From Capronia americana (lineage: Eukaryota > Ascomycota > Eurotiomycetes > Chaetothyriales > Herpotrichiellaceae), in contig JADWQD010000011.1 in NCBI GenBank assembly GCA_016110215.1, forward strand, positions 62,001 to 126,000: a stretch of 64,000 nt of DNA. Direction: 5' to 3'. The translations under genes and the position numbers were made by a program. The notes under the pieces are model-generated. The model saw nothing but the letters and a program-made list of their open reading frames with translations. It made no database searches and was not told the origin of the DNA. Shown here piece after piece: positions 22,025 through 33,571 of the stretch (its first letter is position 1; every line of letters starts with the position of its first letter).

Positions 22025-23295
22025 GCCGACGGCTTTAATGCCAGTTACTGGTTGAGGAGGGGCGAAAAGGAGTCTCCTTGCCGGCCAATAGGCCGCTCTC
22101 GTGGAATATGTTCACTTGGAGTTCAGACACAGAGGCCAGTCTTCGTGATCGAAAAGCAAGGAATGCAAAAAGAAGAGGCTGAAACGTCAGGGCAGAGAGA
22201 CTCTCCCAGTATTTTAAGAGGGGCCGACAACGGCTGGCTGCGTGCTGGATTGTCCCAGTCTCTCGATTCTAGTGTGACTCTTCAACATGGTCGGAAGAAT
22301 GGACAGAGAGCCATGATCCGCGTCCAAGCCGAGCGCCCATATCTCAAGCTCGAGGCTTGCAGTGCCATGGAGAACTAGCCCCAACAAGACTCCTAGCAGC
22401 TGCAGTAACACGAGGCTCAAACCCGATCTTGGCGAAGTCACCCAAATGCGGCCCTTGTGTGAGCTGTTTGTCCAGATGTGTGTAGACCAGTGATGAAATT
22501 AAGACGCGACCACGATGGCCTCCCCTTCTTATCGTCTTATGAGGTGGTCCTTTTTGACAAGCCTGAGTCTAAGTGTCATGATTAGGCTAAGGATAGGTGA
22601 AGCAACAGTATAAGAGAGCCAAGGTAGGCAGTGCATTGCAGCTGAAGCCTTGGGATGTGCCATAGACTTGGCCATGTGGAACAAACAAGGGCAACCGTGG
22701 TGCAGTGGGCCCCGGTACTCCGTAAACGGTGAGAGCGAAGCCATCCGGATTGTCGTCGGGATGAAATGTTCAGCGGGAGGACCAAGTCAGGCTGCTTCAG
22801 TCCGCTTGACTGGGAGACGCCGCAGCTGCTTGATGCACGACCGTCGAAAACACGACAAAGAATCTTGGAGGTCTTGGTAGGGCTTGGCGGCCCCCTCCCC
22901 CCGGGCTCGACTGCTGGTGTTTGATTGCCGCGGATACGAATTCAGTGCGCCTTGTCAGGCCCTTTCTGCCCGCGGCCGGACCGTGGGATCGATGAGAAGG
23001 GAGAAATTTGGAATTGACAGCCAAGGTGTCGAGACGATTGAGGAAGCTTGGAGTGTCCCTCAAGCGTGATTTGATCCTCCGTATAAAGTGCGCAACATGG
23101 CCTTGTCTCCAGCCGAACTTTCCCCTCAGCTTCGCCTCAGTTTCCTCGTCGAGAAGCAACTTTCGTTGGAGAGGAAAAATTATGTTTTCAAGAGAAACTC
23201 AATTAGGAAGACGTTCAGAACCGGGACTGCTCTCCTCTACCTAGGTCTTCCCACCGACTGGCGCGTCCCGAAGACGTCGGCTCCGCCCTTTCAAG
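22025..23295. other. divergent promoter region, no supported gene
   Basis: This 1.27-kb stretch lies between the pepsin-fold gene (-) and the SRP40-like gene (+). A minus-strand frame at 22214-22441 contains a hydrophobic stretch that resembles a signal peptide but has no ATG and no clear splice link to the downstream gene. A TACTCCGTA 9-mer is at 22716. Confidence 0.35.
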
Positions 23296-24663
23296 ATGGG
23301 GTCCAAGACAGAACTCCCACAAGCTCCCCCGGAGCCGTCGTCGCAGGTCGTCTCGTTGGTGTCCGCCTTCCTCAGCGAACACGGCTTCGAGTCCACGAGT
23401 AAAGCTTTCAGAAAAGAGCTGAAGCGAAAGAAGCAAACGGCCGACCTTGAAGCCTTACAAAGTGGCGTCAATCTTGAGAGCATCGTCGAAATCTGGAACA
23501 AACAAGCGCGGCAATCTACATCAGAAGACGATACCTCGGTGGAAAGCGACGCTGCCTCGTCTGAATCAGAGTCGGAATCTAGCAGTGACGCTAGCGATAA
23601 GAGCGCCAGCAGCGAGACTACATCAGAGTCCGAGACTGAGTCGGAGTCTGAAGAAGGAGATGCCACCCGGACACCACTCTCAAATTTGAAGAGAACAAAA
23701 TCCAATAAGCGGGAAGCGTCGCCTTCGGCATCGTCCTCCTCTTCCTCGGATAGCGACGCTGATGACGAAAATGAAGATGGTCCAAGAGTCAAACTTACAA
23801 GAAAAAAACCTTCAGCCGTTACCAAGACGGCCGAACCTGTTCGCAGTCTTAAGCGAAAGGCAGCATCTAGCTCACCAGATCCCTCTTCCTCTTCCTCCTC
23901 CTCCTCCTCCTCCTCCTCCCTCCGACCAGCTAAACGGACAAAGGTGGCCAAAGGCAGTGAAGCGTCCTCCAGCGACAGCTCTTCGGAGGCTGGGCAAGAG
24001 TCCAGCGCCTCTGAGGCCTCTTCTGACAGCTCTGGGGAGGAGACTTCGAGTAACGCGGAAACGTCATCGCATGAAGAGGAGCAGGACGACGATGAGGAGA
24101 GCAACCCCAATCAGCCCAAGACCCTGGCGAACCTGATGACCGCAGCCGCTGAAGCTCCGTCGGATTCGTCGTCCAACACTGTTATGGGAGATGTTGTGGA
24201 GCCGCCAGAGGAAAGTTCTCACTTAACACATGGCAGGGGTGAAAAACAGCCTGTGACGAGGAAGCACCATGTGGGCGCGCGACCAACTCCACTGGCACAG
24301 CTCTCCGCGCAGTCAACCGCAGCTGACCAAATCAGCAACGCCTACATAAGCTACGAGTACGCTGATCGAGCGTACAATGACTTGTCTGTGACTCGAGGCA
24401 AAGGATTCACAAAGGAGAAGAACAAGAAAAAGCGTGGGAGCTATCGCGGAGGCGCTATTGACATTAGTGGTGGCAAGAGCTTCAAATTCGAGGATCGAGC
24501 TACCTCGAGATACAGCCAGCATGGTGCTCCGGGTGACGATGAGCGTCAGCACTTACTACCGAAGCATCTTGGACGGCAACTGACCGCGACTGGTTTCAGT
24601 TATTCAAGCATGGAGTCTGGCGAGGATTGGAAACAGGTGATAGAAGGAACAGAAAAGCATTGA
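23296..24663 (+). CDS. SRP40/Nopp140-like nucleolar protein
   Basis: An intron-less gene of 455 aa. The N-terminus (SSQVVSLVSAFLSEHGFEST and following) is a LisH-type helix pair. Residues about 75-290 are alternating acidic Ser clusters and basic segments (for example KLTRKKPSAVTK and LKRKAASSSP), the typical Nopp140/SRP40 composition and a likely CK2 substrate. The C-terminus has the conserved SRP40_C block ending GKGFTKEKNKKKRGSYRGG and ISGGKSFKFED. Such proteins chaperone snoRNPs between Cajal-like bodies and the nucleolus and support ribosome biogenesis. A run of CTCC repeats (about 23883-23921) encodes a poly-Ser tract. It lies in the same orientation as the phytase gene downstream. Confidence 0.88.
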   Translation: MGSKTELPQAPPEPSSQVVSLVSAFLSEHGFESTSKAFRKELKRKKQTADLEALQSGVNLESIVEIWNKQARQSTSEDDTSVESDAASSESESESSSDASDKSASSETTSESETESESEEGDATRTPLSNLKRTKSNKREASPSASSSSSSDSDADDENEDGPRVKLTRKKPSAVTKTAEPVRSLKRKAASSSPDPSSSSSSSSSSSSLRPAKRTKVAKGSEASSSDSSSEAGQESSASEASSDSSGEETSSNAETSSHEEEQDDDEESNPNQPKTLANLMTAAAEAPSDSSSNTVMGDVVEPPEESSHLTHGRGEKQPVTRKHHVGARPTPLAQLSAQSTAADQISNAYISYEYADRAYNDLSVTRGKGFTKEKNKKKRGSYRGGAIDISGGKSFKFEDRATSRYSQHGAPGDDERQHLLPKHLGRQLTATGFSYSSMESGEDWKQVIEGTEKH

Positions 24664-25505
24664 TAGACGGACAGCATAGAGCAAGACAACAGTGATCTGA
24701 CCTATAAGGATGTCATTACGCCTACAAGTCTAGATCATGCAGTTGCAGAGGGGGTACATACTAGTATCTAGGTGCGGCCTTTGTGCATAACTTACGGAGT
24801 ATTCCTGCTGCGCACGCGGTGTAACGTGATGTGGCCTGGCCAGGTGCAGACAAGCGCGCCCGAAGGATTGCCTGCCCGCTCGAGCCAAGGGAAGCCATGA
24901 ATTTAGTCGACCAGCGACCTTGCCGTTGTCACCAATTGATCTCGACATCTCTGTCACGTTGCACCGACTCATGAGATCACGCAGCGCTGTTCCTGCATCT
25001 TCTGCCACCTGTCAGCAGTAACAAGCAGCAGCAAGGTTACGCAGCGCCAAATGCTTTTGGAAGCTTGACGAGCTTGACAAGCTTGGGTTCTTGCATCCTC
25101 CCCTCCCACCATGACGACTGCCCAGGGTCCCTAGGTTCGAGCTGCCTGTTGAGTTCGGTGGGTGGCATTGTCTTGCAACCAGTTGAGCCTGAGATATCCA
25201 GGCGAACAGCCCATGACCCAGCTTTCCTTCTTCCGATTTGCCTGATCTCGAGCATCGAGTTGCAGGAGCTATGGATCGTCCTCATGCACGCGCAAGGGCA
25301 CCGTCATGGGGAATCTGTAGCTCTTTACCGCTGTAGGCAGCTTGCTCCAAAGGTCAGTTGCAGCTGCAGCCGCTTGAGCTGGGAGAGAAAAAAAGATGCG
25401 CAGCTACAAATACTGGAGGCTGTTCCACCCAACGCTGCGTTCTCGGGTGGCTGCTGCCATCCGTCCAGTATTCCTCATTGTGACTGCTACCTTTTCTTGG
25501 CCATA
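24664..25505. other. intergenic between SRP40-like and phytase genes
   Basis: It holds a TACGGAGTA 9-mer at 24793 (reverse complement of TACTCCGTA) and a short AGCTTGACGAGCTTGACAAG direct repeat around 25061-25083. The coding frame of the phytase is open upstream to 25065, but the first ATG followed by a signal peptide is at 25506. Confidence 0.4.
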
Positions 25506-27396
25506 ATGGTGAGCTCCAAGTTGCTCCTCCTCTCGGGCGGTTTGACCAGTGCTGCCGTTCTGGACCTGAGGCGGGCGACCACGGCCTCTGGCCTGGCCAC
25601 AGCTTCTGCTACCGAGCCATGGTATTACCAAACCACGCCTGAGCTCTTCGCTGGTCCTACGCCTACTGGACTGATCGCGCCATTTCTTGCTCAAACGAAT
25701 CCTGCTCCATGGGGCGCAGAGGCATCATTTGTCCCCAACGCGCCTCTGGAGACCAATCTGCCCATCCAGGGAAACTCCAACAATCAGAGTATTTTCCAGT
25801 TGCACGGACAATTGAGCTCGTATTTCCCCAATCCCGTGGGCTTCGGGTCGAACGAATATCCCTTACCGCCGGGGGCGAACATCTCGACCGTCCATGTATT
25901 GCACCGTCACGGAGCTCGTTACCCGACCGGAACTTCCTCAGTTGCGAACTTCGGTAGCAAGATTCAGAACATCACAGCAAATGGCACGGCTAAGTGGACA
26001 GGTGATCTCAGCTTCTTGAACAGCTGGAGGTACAACCTTGGCGCTGAGATTCTGGTGGCCCGTGGCCGGCAAGAGCTCTTCGATGCCGGCGTCTTGTTTT
26101 ATTACAACTATGGTATGAGAACTCCAAGAGCGACCTGGACAACGCTGATGACCTATAGGCGCGCTTTACAACACATCCACCAAGATCGTCGCGAGAACGA
26201 CAACCCAAGACCGAATGCTGAAATCGGCCGAGTACTTCATGGCTGGGTTCTTCGGTCTCGAGTGGACTCAGAATGCCAGCCTGGTGCCCATCATTGAGCA
26301 GAACCTCTTCAACATTACCCTTGCAGGCTACATGAACTGCAACAACAGCAATAACTATCTCTCTACTGGCGGCAACAATGCTTCTGTCATCTGGGAGAAT
26401 ATTTACCTTGCTGATGCCACCAAGAGACTCAAGGCTCTGGCTGGTGGCTACGACTGGACAGTCGCGGACAGTTATAACGCGCAGACCCTCTGTCCGTACG
26501 AGCACGTCGCATTTGTAAGTTCAATCGCTCTTTACAACTGCCCCAGCCGATACTAACGGATTCTGCTCGTAGGGCTATTCTCAATGGTGTGACCTCTTCA
26601 CATACGAGGAATGGCAAGGCTTCGAGTATAGCATCGACCTACAATTCAACGGCAACAACGGTTTCGGCTCCCCAACCGGACGGGCTGTTGGGATAGGATA
26701 TGTTGAGGAGTTGTACGCACGCCTGCAAGGCCATCTGCCCGACGTGCCACCCGGGACGACTCAAATCAACACGACGATGGTGGCAAGCACCGCGACATTC
26801 CCACTGAATCAAACACTATACTTTGACTTCTCCCATGATACAAACATCATGTCTATCCTGACAGCTTTTAGCCTAAAGCAGTTTGCTCAGCCACTGAGTC
26901 CGACTGGCCCCCCTGCGAACCAGCAGTTGATTGTGTCGCACACCACACCCTTCGGTGCTCGAATGGCAAGTATCCAACCGCGGTCCGGCGACGCCTATAC
27001 TAACTGGCATGCCAGGTCTGGGAGATAATCCACACCCCACAACCGCTCAAGGCGATCCGTCCAACCAGCCCCAACGCCACCGCGTCAGACTATTATACCA
27101 ACGGCAAGGCAACAACCTATATCCACCTCACGATCTCCCAACGCACCGTGCCGCTGCATAAATCCTACCCACAATGCGAAGAACGAGACGATGGATGGTG
27201 CGAGCTCAGCACGATCCTCCAGATCTGGGGCGGCCTGCTTGATCAAGCCGAGTATGATTATAGCTGCAACGGAAAGTATCCTGCTGTTGCACCTGGCAAC
27301 ATCACCGACGGGGTGCCGATATCCAAGAGGGATCTCGGCAGAAGATTTGGCTCCGGCCTCGAGTTTTACGAAAGCAGTGATCGCTGGGTTTTGTAG
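25506..27396 (+). CDS. secreted histidine acid phosphatase (phytase family)
   Basis: Four exons (25506-26112, 26159-26514, 26573-26965, 27016-27396) give 578 aa. The start is followed by a signal peptide (MVSSKLLLLSGGLTSAAVLD). VLHRHGARYPTGTSS is the RHGxRxP active-site motif, with the phosphate-attacking His, and DFSHDTNIMSILTAF holds the HD proton donor. Cysteines and many NxS/T sites fit a secreted glycoprotein. The enzyme hydrolyses phosphomonoesters, possibly phytate, outside the cell. Introns 1 and 2 are ordinary GT-AG (46 and 58 nt). Intron 3 uses GC at the donor (ATG|GCAAGT), a CTAAC branch site and an AG acceptor; no GT donor keeps the frame, and splicing this way joins PFGARM to VWEIIHTP. 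The C-terminus holds a Lys-Arg pair (ISKRDLGRRF). Confidence 0.9.
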
Positions 27397-28620
27397 AGAC
27401 AACGCCGAGTAATCAAACAGTGATGGTATCAGGCGGCTGCAGGTTGCACCAGTTGTAGCCGTTCAAGGCCAAAGCCTGAAGCTCAATGGCTCAGTTGACC
27501 AACTACTCGAATGCTTTCGTTGTTGCCTGTATACAGTAGTGTGGCGTATTTCGTATAGAGTAGCCTGCCTCCTTGCTGCCTGCTCCGTAATAAGCCTGAT
27601 CATGTACCTCGGCTCGCCTCTAACTGGGCCAGCGGCGAGACGGGCCCCTTGGTGGCCTTGCCTTTTGGCTCTAGGCTGCCCCAAGCGTGCGGGTAGCGGC
27701 TCTTCAGGTCCATCCGGAGGCCAACTGTGTGCCACAGAGCGGCCGTCATCTGGAATTTTCTGGGGAAGCGGCTTCTCCATCCTCAAGTTTGTTGGGAGAT
27801 CTCACTTACCGTCCCAACCAAACTTGATGCATTTTTGCCAGCTGGCCAATCAATGCACGCAAGGCACGACGCGAAGTGCCTCAATGATCGAGGAATGCCT
27901 TTTTCTATCCCCCATTTCAGGTTTGTACATAGCCTCAGCACCTCCAGCTTCGTCACCGACTCTTCCTCCTGTACGCCCTCTGATTTGTTCTCGCCGTTCA
28001 TTGTTCCTTCGTCCCAAATCACGCGCCACGGCTAGGAGACGGTCATTCACCAAGCTTGAGCCGGAATCCCGCCATCACCCCATATTGGCACCAGGCATTA
28101 CTCAGGGTCCAGTCAAGTCCCGGGTTGGTGTTACGCGGGCGTCATATCATGAACGGAGAAGGAAGAAGCGAGATCGTGGACCAGTCTTGAACCCAAGTTT
28201 TTAGCGTCAGCGCCGGCGCAAATTACAACCGCCTGACGCGACGTGGTCACAAATTTCCAAGCAGGGCAGGGAAAGTACAAATTCCTCCGCCTATCCGCCA
28301 CATCCGCCTCCGCAGTCCAACAATTTTCCGATCTCTCGTGAATTGGCCTTTTCTTACGAGCTTTTGGGGGGAAGTTCGTGAAGCTTCATTTGGTCTGCAA
28401 GGCAGTCTCACGTGTGCGCGGGCTTGGATCTCACCTCTTTGGAGACACGTTGCGGCAGCGAAGGCTGAGTCAGACAGAAAATTGGTTGTTGGGGAAACCT
28501 TTTCAATCCCGAGAGGCAGTTCCTCAATTCATTGAGTATTGAAGGTTCACTCATTTTCCCCTGAGCAAGTCGGCGCACGAGTTGTCACCTTCCACAACAT
28601 CCCTGGTGCGATCAAATTAC
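27397..28620. other. intergenic, no supported gene
   Basis: A 221-codon plus-strand frame (27539-28204) has no domain-like content and looks accidental. The last 300 bp serve as promoter of the OB-fold gene. Nothing else was noticed. Confidence 0.35.
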
Positions 28621-29949
28621 ATGACAAGCCGAATGATCATCCTGGCGGGCGCCCCGGAGCCGGCGGAGCTCGATTGGAGCGAGAAGTCGTTGCTGCCAGA
28701 CACTGCGCACATTGAATCTCTTCCGAATAAAGAGAACATCAGTACCGACTCTTCGATATCGCCGAAATCGCCTTCGTCCAAAGCTTTTGGCGCTCAATGG
28801 CGCCAGATCACGACGCAGAGACTCCAGATGCGACCAATTCTGCCGAAGCTCAACATTGAGCCGCGGCCACTGGCGGGCGGCACCGCGACAACGCAGCAGG
28901 ACGGCAAACTGGACGATGTTGACAAGGGCGGTGCTGAGTTCTTCTCCTTCTCGGAACTGCTCGGTGCTTCGACTCCCGGTAGCGACATCAGTGAGCCTCA
29001 GTCGAGGCCCTCACTATCGGAGGGGTCATTCTCTATCCCAGACACCACTTCGTCCGGTAACAGCGCCTTCAATACATCCGAGGGAGGACCACTGTCGGAG
29101 TACTACGACCATTCATTCTCAATCTACGAAGCCATCCCGTCCTCACAGCTCTCATATTTCTCCGACTCGATGACGCCTGGCACACCGATCTTCGAGTCCA
29201 ACGAGGACATGTTCTCGCCTTCGCAGGGGACAACGGCCGGCACCCCCGGCGGAATTATCCGGACCCCGTCACAGCGACGACTAAGCCAGGCCCCACGACC
29301 AAAGACGCTCTCCGAACTCCAGGACATCCCGAACGCGCACTATCTCGAAACCATCTCACCACAAACCATGACCGTAAATCTCATCGTCGGAATCGTCTCG
29401 ATCGCACCGCCTCGAACTGTCATCACAGGCGCCAAGTACGGCAAACCCCGCGAAGTCGATCTGGTGGAAATGATTGTCGGCGACGACACGAAATCCAACT
29501 TCACGGTGTCAATGTGGCTTCCGCGAGAAATGCGGGTGAATTGGAAAGACGGCGGGAACCCCAACCCGGAGGGCATCCGCTCGGTGCTCCGTCGCAATCT
29601 CAAATTTATGAAACCGCGCGATGTGGTGTTGCTTCAGAATGTCGCCCTCTCCTCTTTCCGGGGTAAAGTCCATGGACAGTCGTTGAAGGGCGACGTTACG
29701 AAGATCGATCTTCTGTTCCGCAAGAAAGTCGACGACGATGATCTGAGCGGGGTCTACAGCGTGAGTAATCTGCGGACCGCAAACGTGGGGAAAGACCCGC
29801 AGGTTGTCAAGGTGAAGAAGGTGAGGGATTGGTTAAATGAGTTTGTAGGGGAGCGGGATGGGTTAGCACCTGTGATGGCGGGGAGGAAAGGGAGGAGGCA
29901 CAAGGGAGGATATGGGGGCTACGGGTTTTTGCCTGAAGACACCCAGTAG
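28621..29949 (+). CDS. probable OB-fold nucleic-acid-binding protein
   Basis: An intron-less gene of 442 aa from the ATG at 28621. Residues 1-240 are low-complexity and Ser/Pro-rich, with many SP/TP sites (SPKSPSSK, MTPGTPIF, RTPSQRRLS) suggesting cell-cycle kinase phosphorylation. From about residue 245 a compact beta-rich domain begins (TMTVNLIVGIVSIAPPR, VDLVEMIVGDDTKSNFTVSMW, PRDVVLLQNVALSSFRG), the spacing expected of an OB-fold that binds single-stranded nucleic acid. The tail is basic (GRKGRRHKGGYGGYG). I recognise the fold pattern but not a named orthologue. DNA-repair or telomere-related OB proteins look similar, but that is inference only. Confidence 0.6.
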   Translation: MTSRMIILAGAPEPAELDWSEKSLLPDTAHIESLPNKENISTDSSISPKSPSSKAFGAQWRQITTQRLQMRPILPKLNIEPRPLAGGTATTQQDGKLDDVDKGGAEFFSFSELLGASTPGSDISEPQSRPSLSEGSFSIPDTTSSGNSAFNTSEGGPLSEYYDHSFSIYEAIPSSQLSYFSDSMTPGTPIFESNEDMFSPSQGTTAGTPGGIIRTPSQRRLSQAPRPKTLSELQDIPNAHYLETISPQTMTVNLIVGIVSIAPPRTVITGAKYGKPREVDLVEMIVGDDTKSNFTVSMWLPREMRVNWKDGGNPNPEGIRSVLRRNLKFMKPRDVVLLQNVALSSFRGKVHGQSLKGDVTKIDLLFRKKVDDDDLSGVYSVSNLRTANVGKDPQVVKVKKVRDWLNEFVGERDGLAPVMAGRKGRRHKGGYGGYGFLPEDTQ

Positions 29950-31275
29950 ACGGGCTGAAGGATTGCTCATTGGCCGTGCAAAGGGAAAGGGAGACCAGCA
30001 AGACTTTTTTGACCAGCCGGATAGATCTACTTGTGGAAAGATCTGGGGCCGCATTTGAGCTTGGACGATGTAATAACACCACAATGACGGGCGCATGAGG
30101 GAAGGAGGAGTACAGCGCACCACCTTGTATTGTAGTATAGTCACGAGCCACGACAGCCTTGGATACTAATCATTCATCGTTCTTGCCTATAGCAGACTCG
30201 TTCCAACCGTGAGCATTGTTAAACGAGTGAGTGTCCCGCAGCTGACGCTGTCTTTTCGATGTGAGCATGGTCAGAGGCATCTGGAACATTGGCAATCGCA
30301 GAGTGACGTTAAAGACACGGTGACATGATTCTCGAACGATGTGGCTAATTTGGGCACCAAGTCGCATCGAGAAAATTCTGCGTGTCAGGAAGGGGAATGG
30401 GATGCGTTACGCAGAGTTGTGGCTGTGTCGTGGACTCGCAAAGGGTTGGTGAGGGGGTGTCGCCTCGTGACCATGCCGTTGTCGTGAGTGGTCAGTCACG
30501 CTGACCGAGTGAGGATTCTGGCCGTCGAGCTTTGTGCGACGCGCATGGAGTTGCGTATTGTGTACACAGTAGACACTGGACAGACAATCCAAGGATATAG
30601 CAAAAGTCTTTGCTGTTCACGTGAGGTCCCGAACGCAGTCTAGAAGAACGCCTCATTGGCATCTAATCACAGACAGAAGACGAGATACGGAAGGCCCGTA
30701 GAAGTGCGCACCCAATAATAAAAGCACGTTAGTCGGCGTGTGCTCTATATGCCCTCCGTACGCTGATGGGGTGATGGCGACAGAAAGGGGGAAATCTCAT
30801 CCCTTTGAGCGAAATTGCACCATGGCAAGCCAGCGCTGGCGGCGGTGGCTTCAGGGGAAGGAAACAAGAGGGTCGAGGAGGGTCCGACGAAATTCACCTA
30901 GTGTTATCGATAAAATTAAGCTCAAGCTTCACCCACGCGCGGCGCGACTTCCGCAAAGAAAAAAAGGTTGCCGTTCACACTCAGCTGGGCCCCCTTGCGA
31001 CCCTTGTTTAGCCGCACCGAACAGAGTGGCTGCTGCAGATTCAGACTTGGGTGACACGCCGCGCGACTTTCAGTCGAGCCTCATATAACACCACATTCCC
31101 CTGCTCGCCTGCTGTGTCGACCTTCCTTTTTGCTCTTTGAACCAGTTGAACTCAATCTCTCCGAGACTCATCGTCGACAGCCCGTAGTCCTTGAGCTACA
31201 TTTCATTCGTTCTTACCCTTGCCTGCTTGCACTCCTTGACAACCATATCCTCACTTTCCGCTCTCCCAATTCAAG
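29950..31275. other. intergenic, no supported gene
   Basis: This 1.3-kb stretch holds the 3' flank of the OB-fold gene and the promoter and leader of the GDP-mannose synthesis gene. Pyrimidine-rich leader sequence is visible from about 31090 to 31270. No RNA gene was recognised. Confidence 0.4.
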
Positions 31276-32602
31276 ATGAAGGGTAAGCCAAAATGTCCAC
31301 CGCATGGCTCGGTGACGTGTCCTGAACAATGCTAACTTGTCGTCTCCAGCCCTCATTCTGTATGGACGAACCACGAGCCCGTTTCTCTTCTCTTCCACTG
31401 ACCCTCCTTTCACAGCGTTGGTGGCTTCGGCACCAGACTGCGGCCTCTCACCCTCACCCTTCCCAAGCCCTTGGTCGAGTTTGCCAACCGACCCATGATC
31501 GAACATCAAGTCGAGGCTCTTGCTGCTGCCGGTGTCACAGACATTGTCCTGGCCGTAAACTACAGACCAGATGTCATGATCAGTGCTCTGAAAAAGTACG
31601 AGGAGATGTACGACGTCAAGATCTCATTCTCTGTCGAGGCCGAACCCCTAGGCACCGCTGGTCCCTTGAAGCTGGCGGAGAAGATCTTGGGCAAGGACGA
31701 GTCGAACTTCTTTGTGCTGAACTCCGATGTCATCTGCAATTACCCCTTCAAGGAGTTGGCTGCTTTCCATGAAAAGCACGGTAACGAAGGCACAATCGTC
31801 GTCACCAAGGTTGAGGAGCCCAGTAAATATGGTGTCATTGTCCACACGCCTAACCATCCCTCCCGCATCGACCGCTTCGTCGAGAAACCCGTCGAGTTCG
31901 TGGGCAACCGCATCAACGCAGGTATCTACATCTTCAAGCCCTCCATCCTCAAGAGAATCGAACTCCGACCCACCTCGATCGAACAGGAGACTTTCCCTGC
32001 CATGACAAAGGACGGTGAATTGCACTCATTCGACCTTGACGGCTTCTGGATGGATGTCGGGCAGCCCAAGGATTTCTTGAGCGGCACCTGCTTGTACCTG
32101 TCTTCGCTGGCGAAGAACCAACCCAAGAAGCTCGCCTCCAATTCTGAATCATACGTTTACGGTGGCAATGTCATGGTCGATTCCACAGCCAAGATCGGCA
32201 AGAACTGCCGCATTGGTCCTAATGTGGTCATCGGGCCTGGCTGTGTGATCGGTGATGGTGTCCGGTTGCAGAGATGTGTGCTGCTGGAGGACAGCAAGGT
32301 CAAAGACCATGCGTGGGTCAAGTCAACCATCGTTGGTGAGTTAAAAGAGAATGCCAAGATATCAGATCTTTGGACTGACGGCATTTAGGCTGGAGATCAA
32401 CTGTCGGCCGCTGGGCTCGTCTCGAAAACGTCACCGTCCTTGGCGACGATGTCTCGATAGGTGACGAAATCTACGTCAATGGTGGAAGCGTCCTACCTCA
32501 CAAGAGCATCAAGGCCAACGTTGAGGGTGAGTTCTGACCATAGTTCTTCTATGGCCAAAAGTTTTGCTAACAGCACCTCTAGTGCCGTCGATCATCATGT
32601 AA
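31276..32602 (+). CDS. mannose-1-phosphate guanylyltransferase (GDP-mannose pyrophosphorylase)
   Basis: Five exons (31276-31282, 31350-31359, 31416-32335, 32389-32526, 32583-32602) give 364 aa, the usual length of fungal Psa1/Srb1/MpgA. The spliced start reads MKALILVGGFGTRLRPLTLT, the nucleotidyltransferase signature, which only appears when the 7-nt first exon and 10-nt second exon are joined. KPLVEFANRPMIEHQ, FVLNSDVICNYP and GFWMDVGQPKDFL are further conserved blocks. The C-terminal left-handed beta-helix has repeats such as AKIGKNCRIGPNVVIGPGCVIGDG and ends VPSIIM. The enzyme makes GDP-mannose from mannose-1-phosphate and GTP for glycosylation, GPI anchors and cell-wall mannan. The last exon encodes only six residues and the stop. 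Confidence 0.96.
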
Positions 32603-33571
32603 ATGGCTACCGGTTGTCGACCATACATGTCATCTGACTTCGACTCTTCACTCTATTATTATGCGAACTCAAACATTTCTGCCCTTCTCAGTGACATGTT
32701 TTACTATCGAACCGGATTCCAGGGCATGGCGACCATTGAACCAGCTAAAAGCGAGCTGGGGCGTTTATGGAATGAGCGACTCTTCTGCTTGATGCATATC
32801 AGTTCACAAAGAGGTCAATGAGACGATAGAATTTTAGAGGACTCGGGAATTCAGCTCAAGGTCATTGCTATATCCTACGGATCGCATGATATCAGATTCA
32901 CTTTGCGCTTGACAGTAAACAGGGCGGTGGACGGCTTTACTATCACGCAAGGGCAAATATCCATTGTAATAGCATGGTTCCAAGGATCGTGCGGACCATC
33001 ACGAAATGAAAAGATGATGGTGATGACAAAGATTTCGAGCGAGTTTCCGTGCCATTGCTACCTATGCTATGCCATTGTTCTAAAGGTTATTTGCTCCTAC
33101 AGGTGCAAGAACGTTATGGAATCTGGGGCGCGTCTCCGAGAGAGAGAGAGAAAAAGAACAACGTAAATCCATTCAACCTTTCTCGATGCTGGATTAGATT
33201 GGGCCAAAGAAAGGAAAAGCAAGGAGAAGGGAAGAAGGTTACGGACCTTTTCTCAATTCCGTAACATAAGTACCTCACCCTGACTCACTGACTGCCATAC
33301 ATGTCTGGTCCAATGACTCCGTACTCGTACCTCGTACCGCGAGGAAAGATTAGCTACCAAGATCAGCTACCAAGGGACTGTACAGTAAGTGTGGATGCAT
33401 ACTCCGTACTCCTACCGACCGAGCGTACGGCGATGACCAATCCGACCTAACACTCCGGACACCTACATATGTAACCTACTTGATACTCTTACTCCCGCGC
33501 GGAACCCTACCTACTAGTACTCGTATCGCTGATGATTGCTGCTATCCTGTCCATATCCCTATCCCTATCCC
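32603..33571. other. convergent 3' flank, no supported gene
   Basis: The region lies between two convergent genes. It has GTACTCGTAC-type words, a TACTCCGTA 9-mer at 33400 and a short run of CCCTAT units (about 33548-33572) that touches the stop codon of the Clr5-domain gene. No RNA gene was recognised. Confidence 0.4.

Noticed and set aside
22214..22441. Hydrophobic minus-strand frame as a signal-peptide exon for the pepsin-fold gene
   Set aside because: No ATG at its start and no donor/acceptor pair linking it in frame to the gene; kept only as a possibility.
23241..24110. 289-codon minus-strand frame opposite the SRP40-like gene
   Set aside because: Ser/Glu-rich shadow of the Ser/Asp-rich coding strand.
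27539..28204. 221-codon plus-strand frame downstream of the phytase
   Set aside because: No domain content, and many alternative frames are open there; judged accidental.
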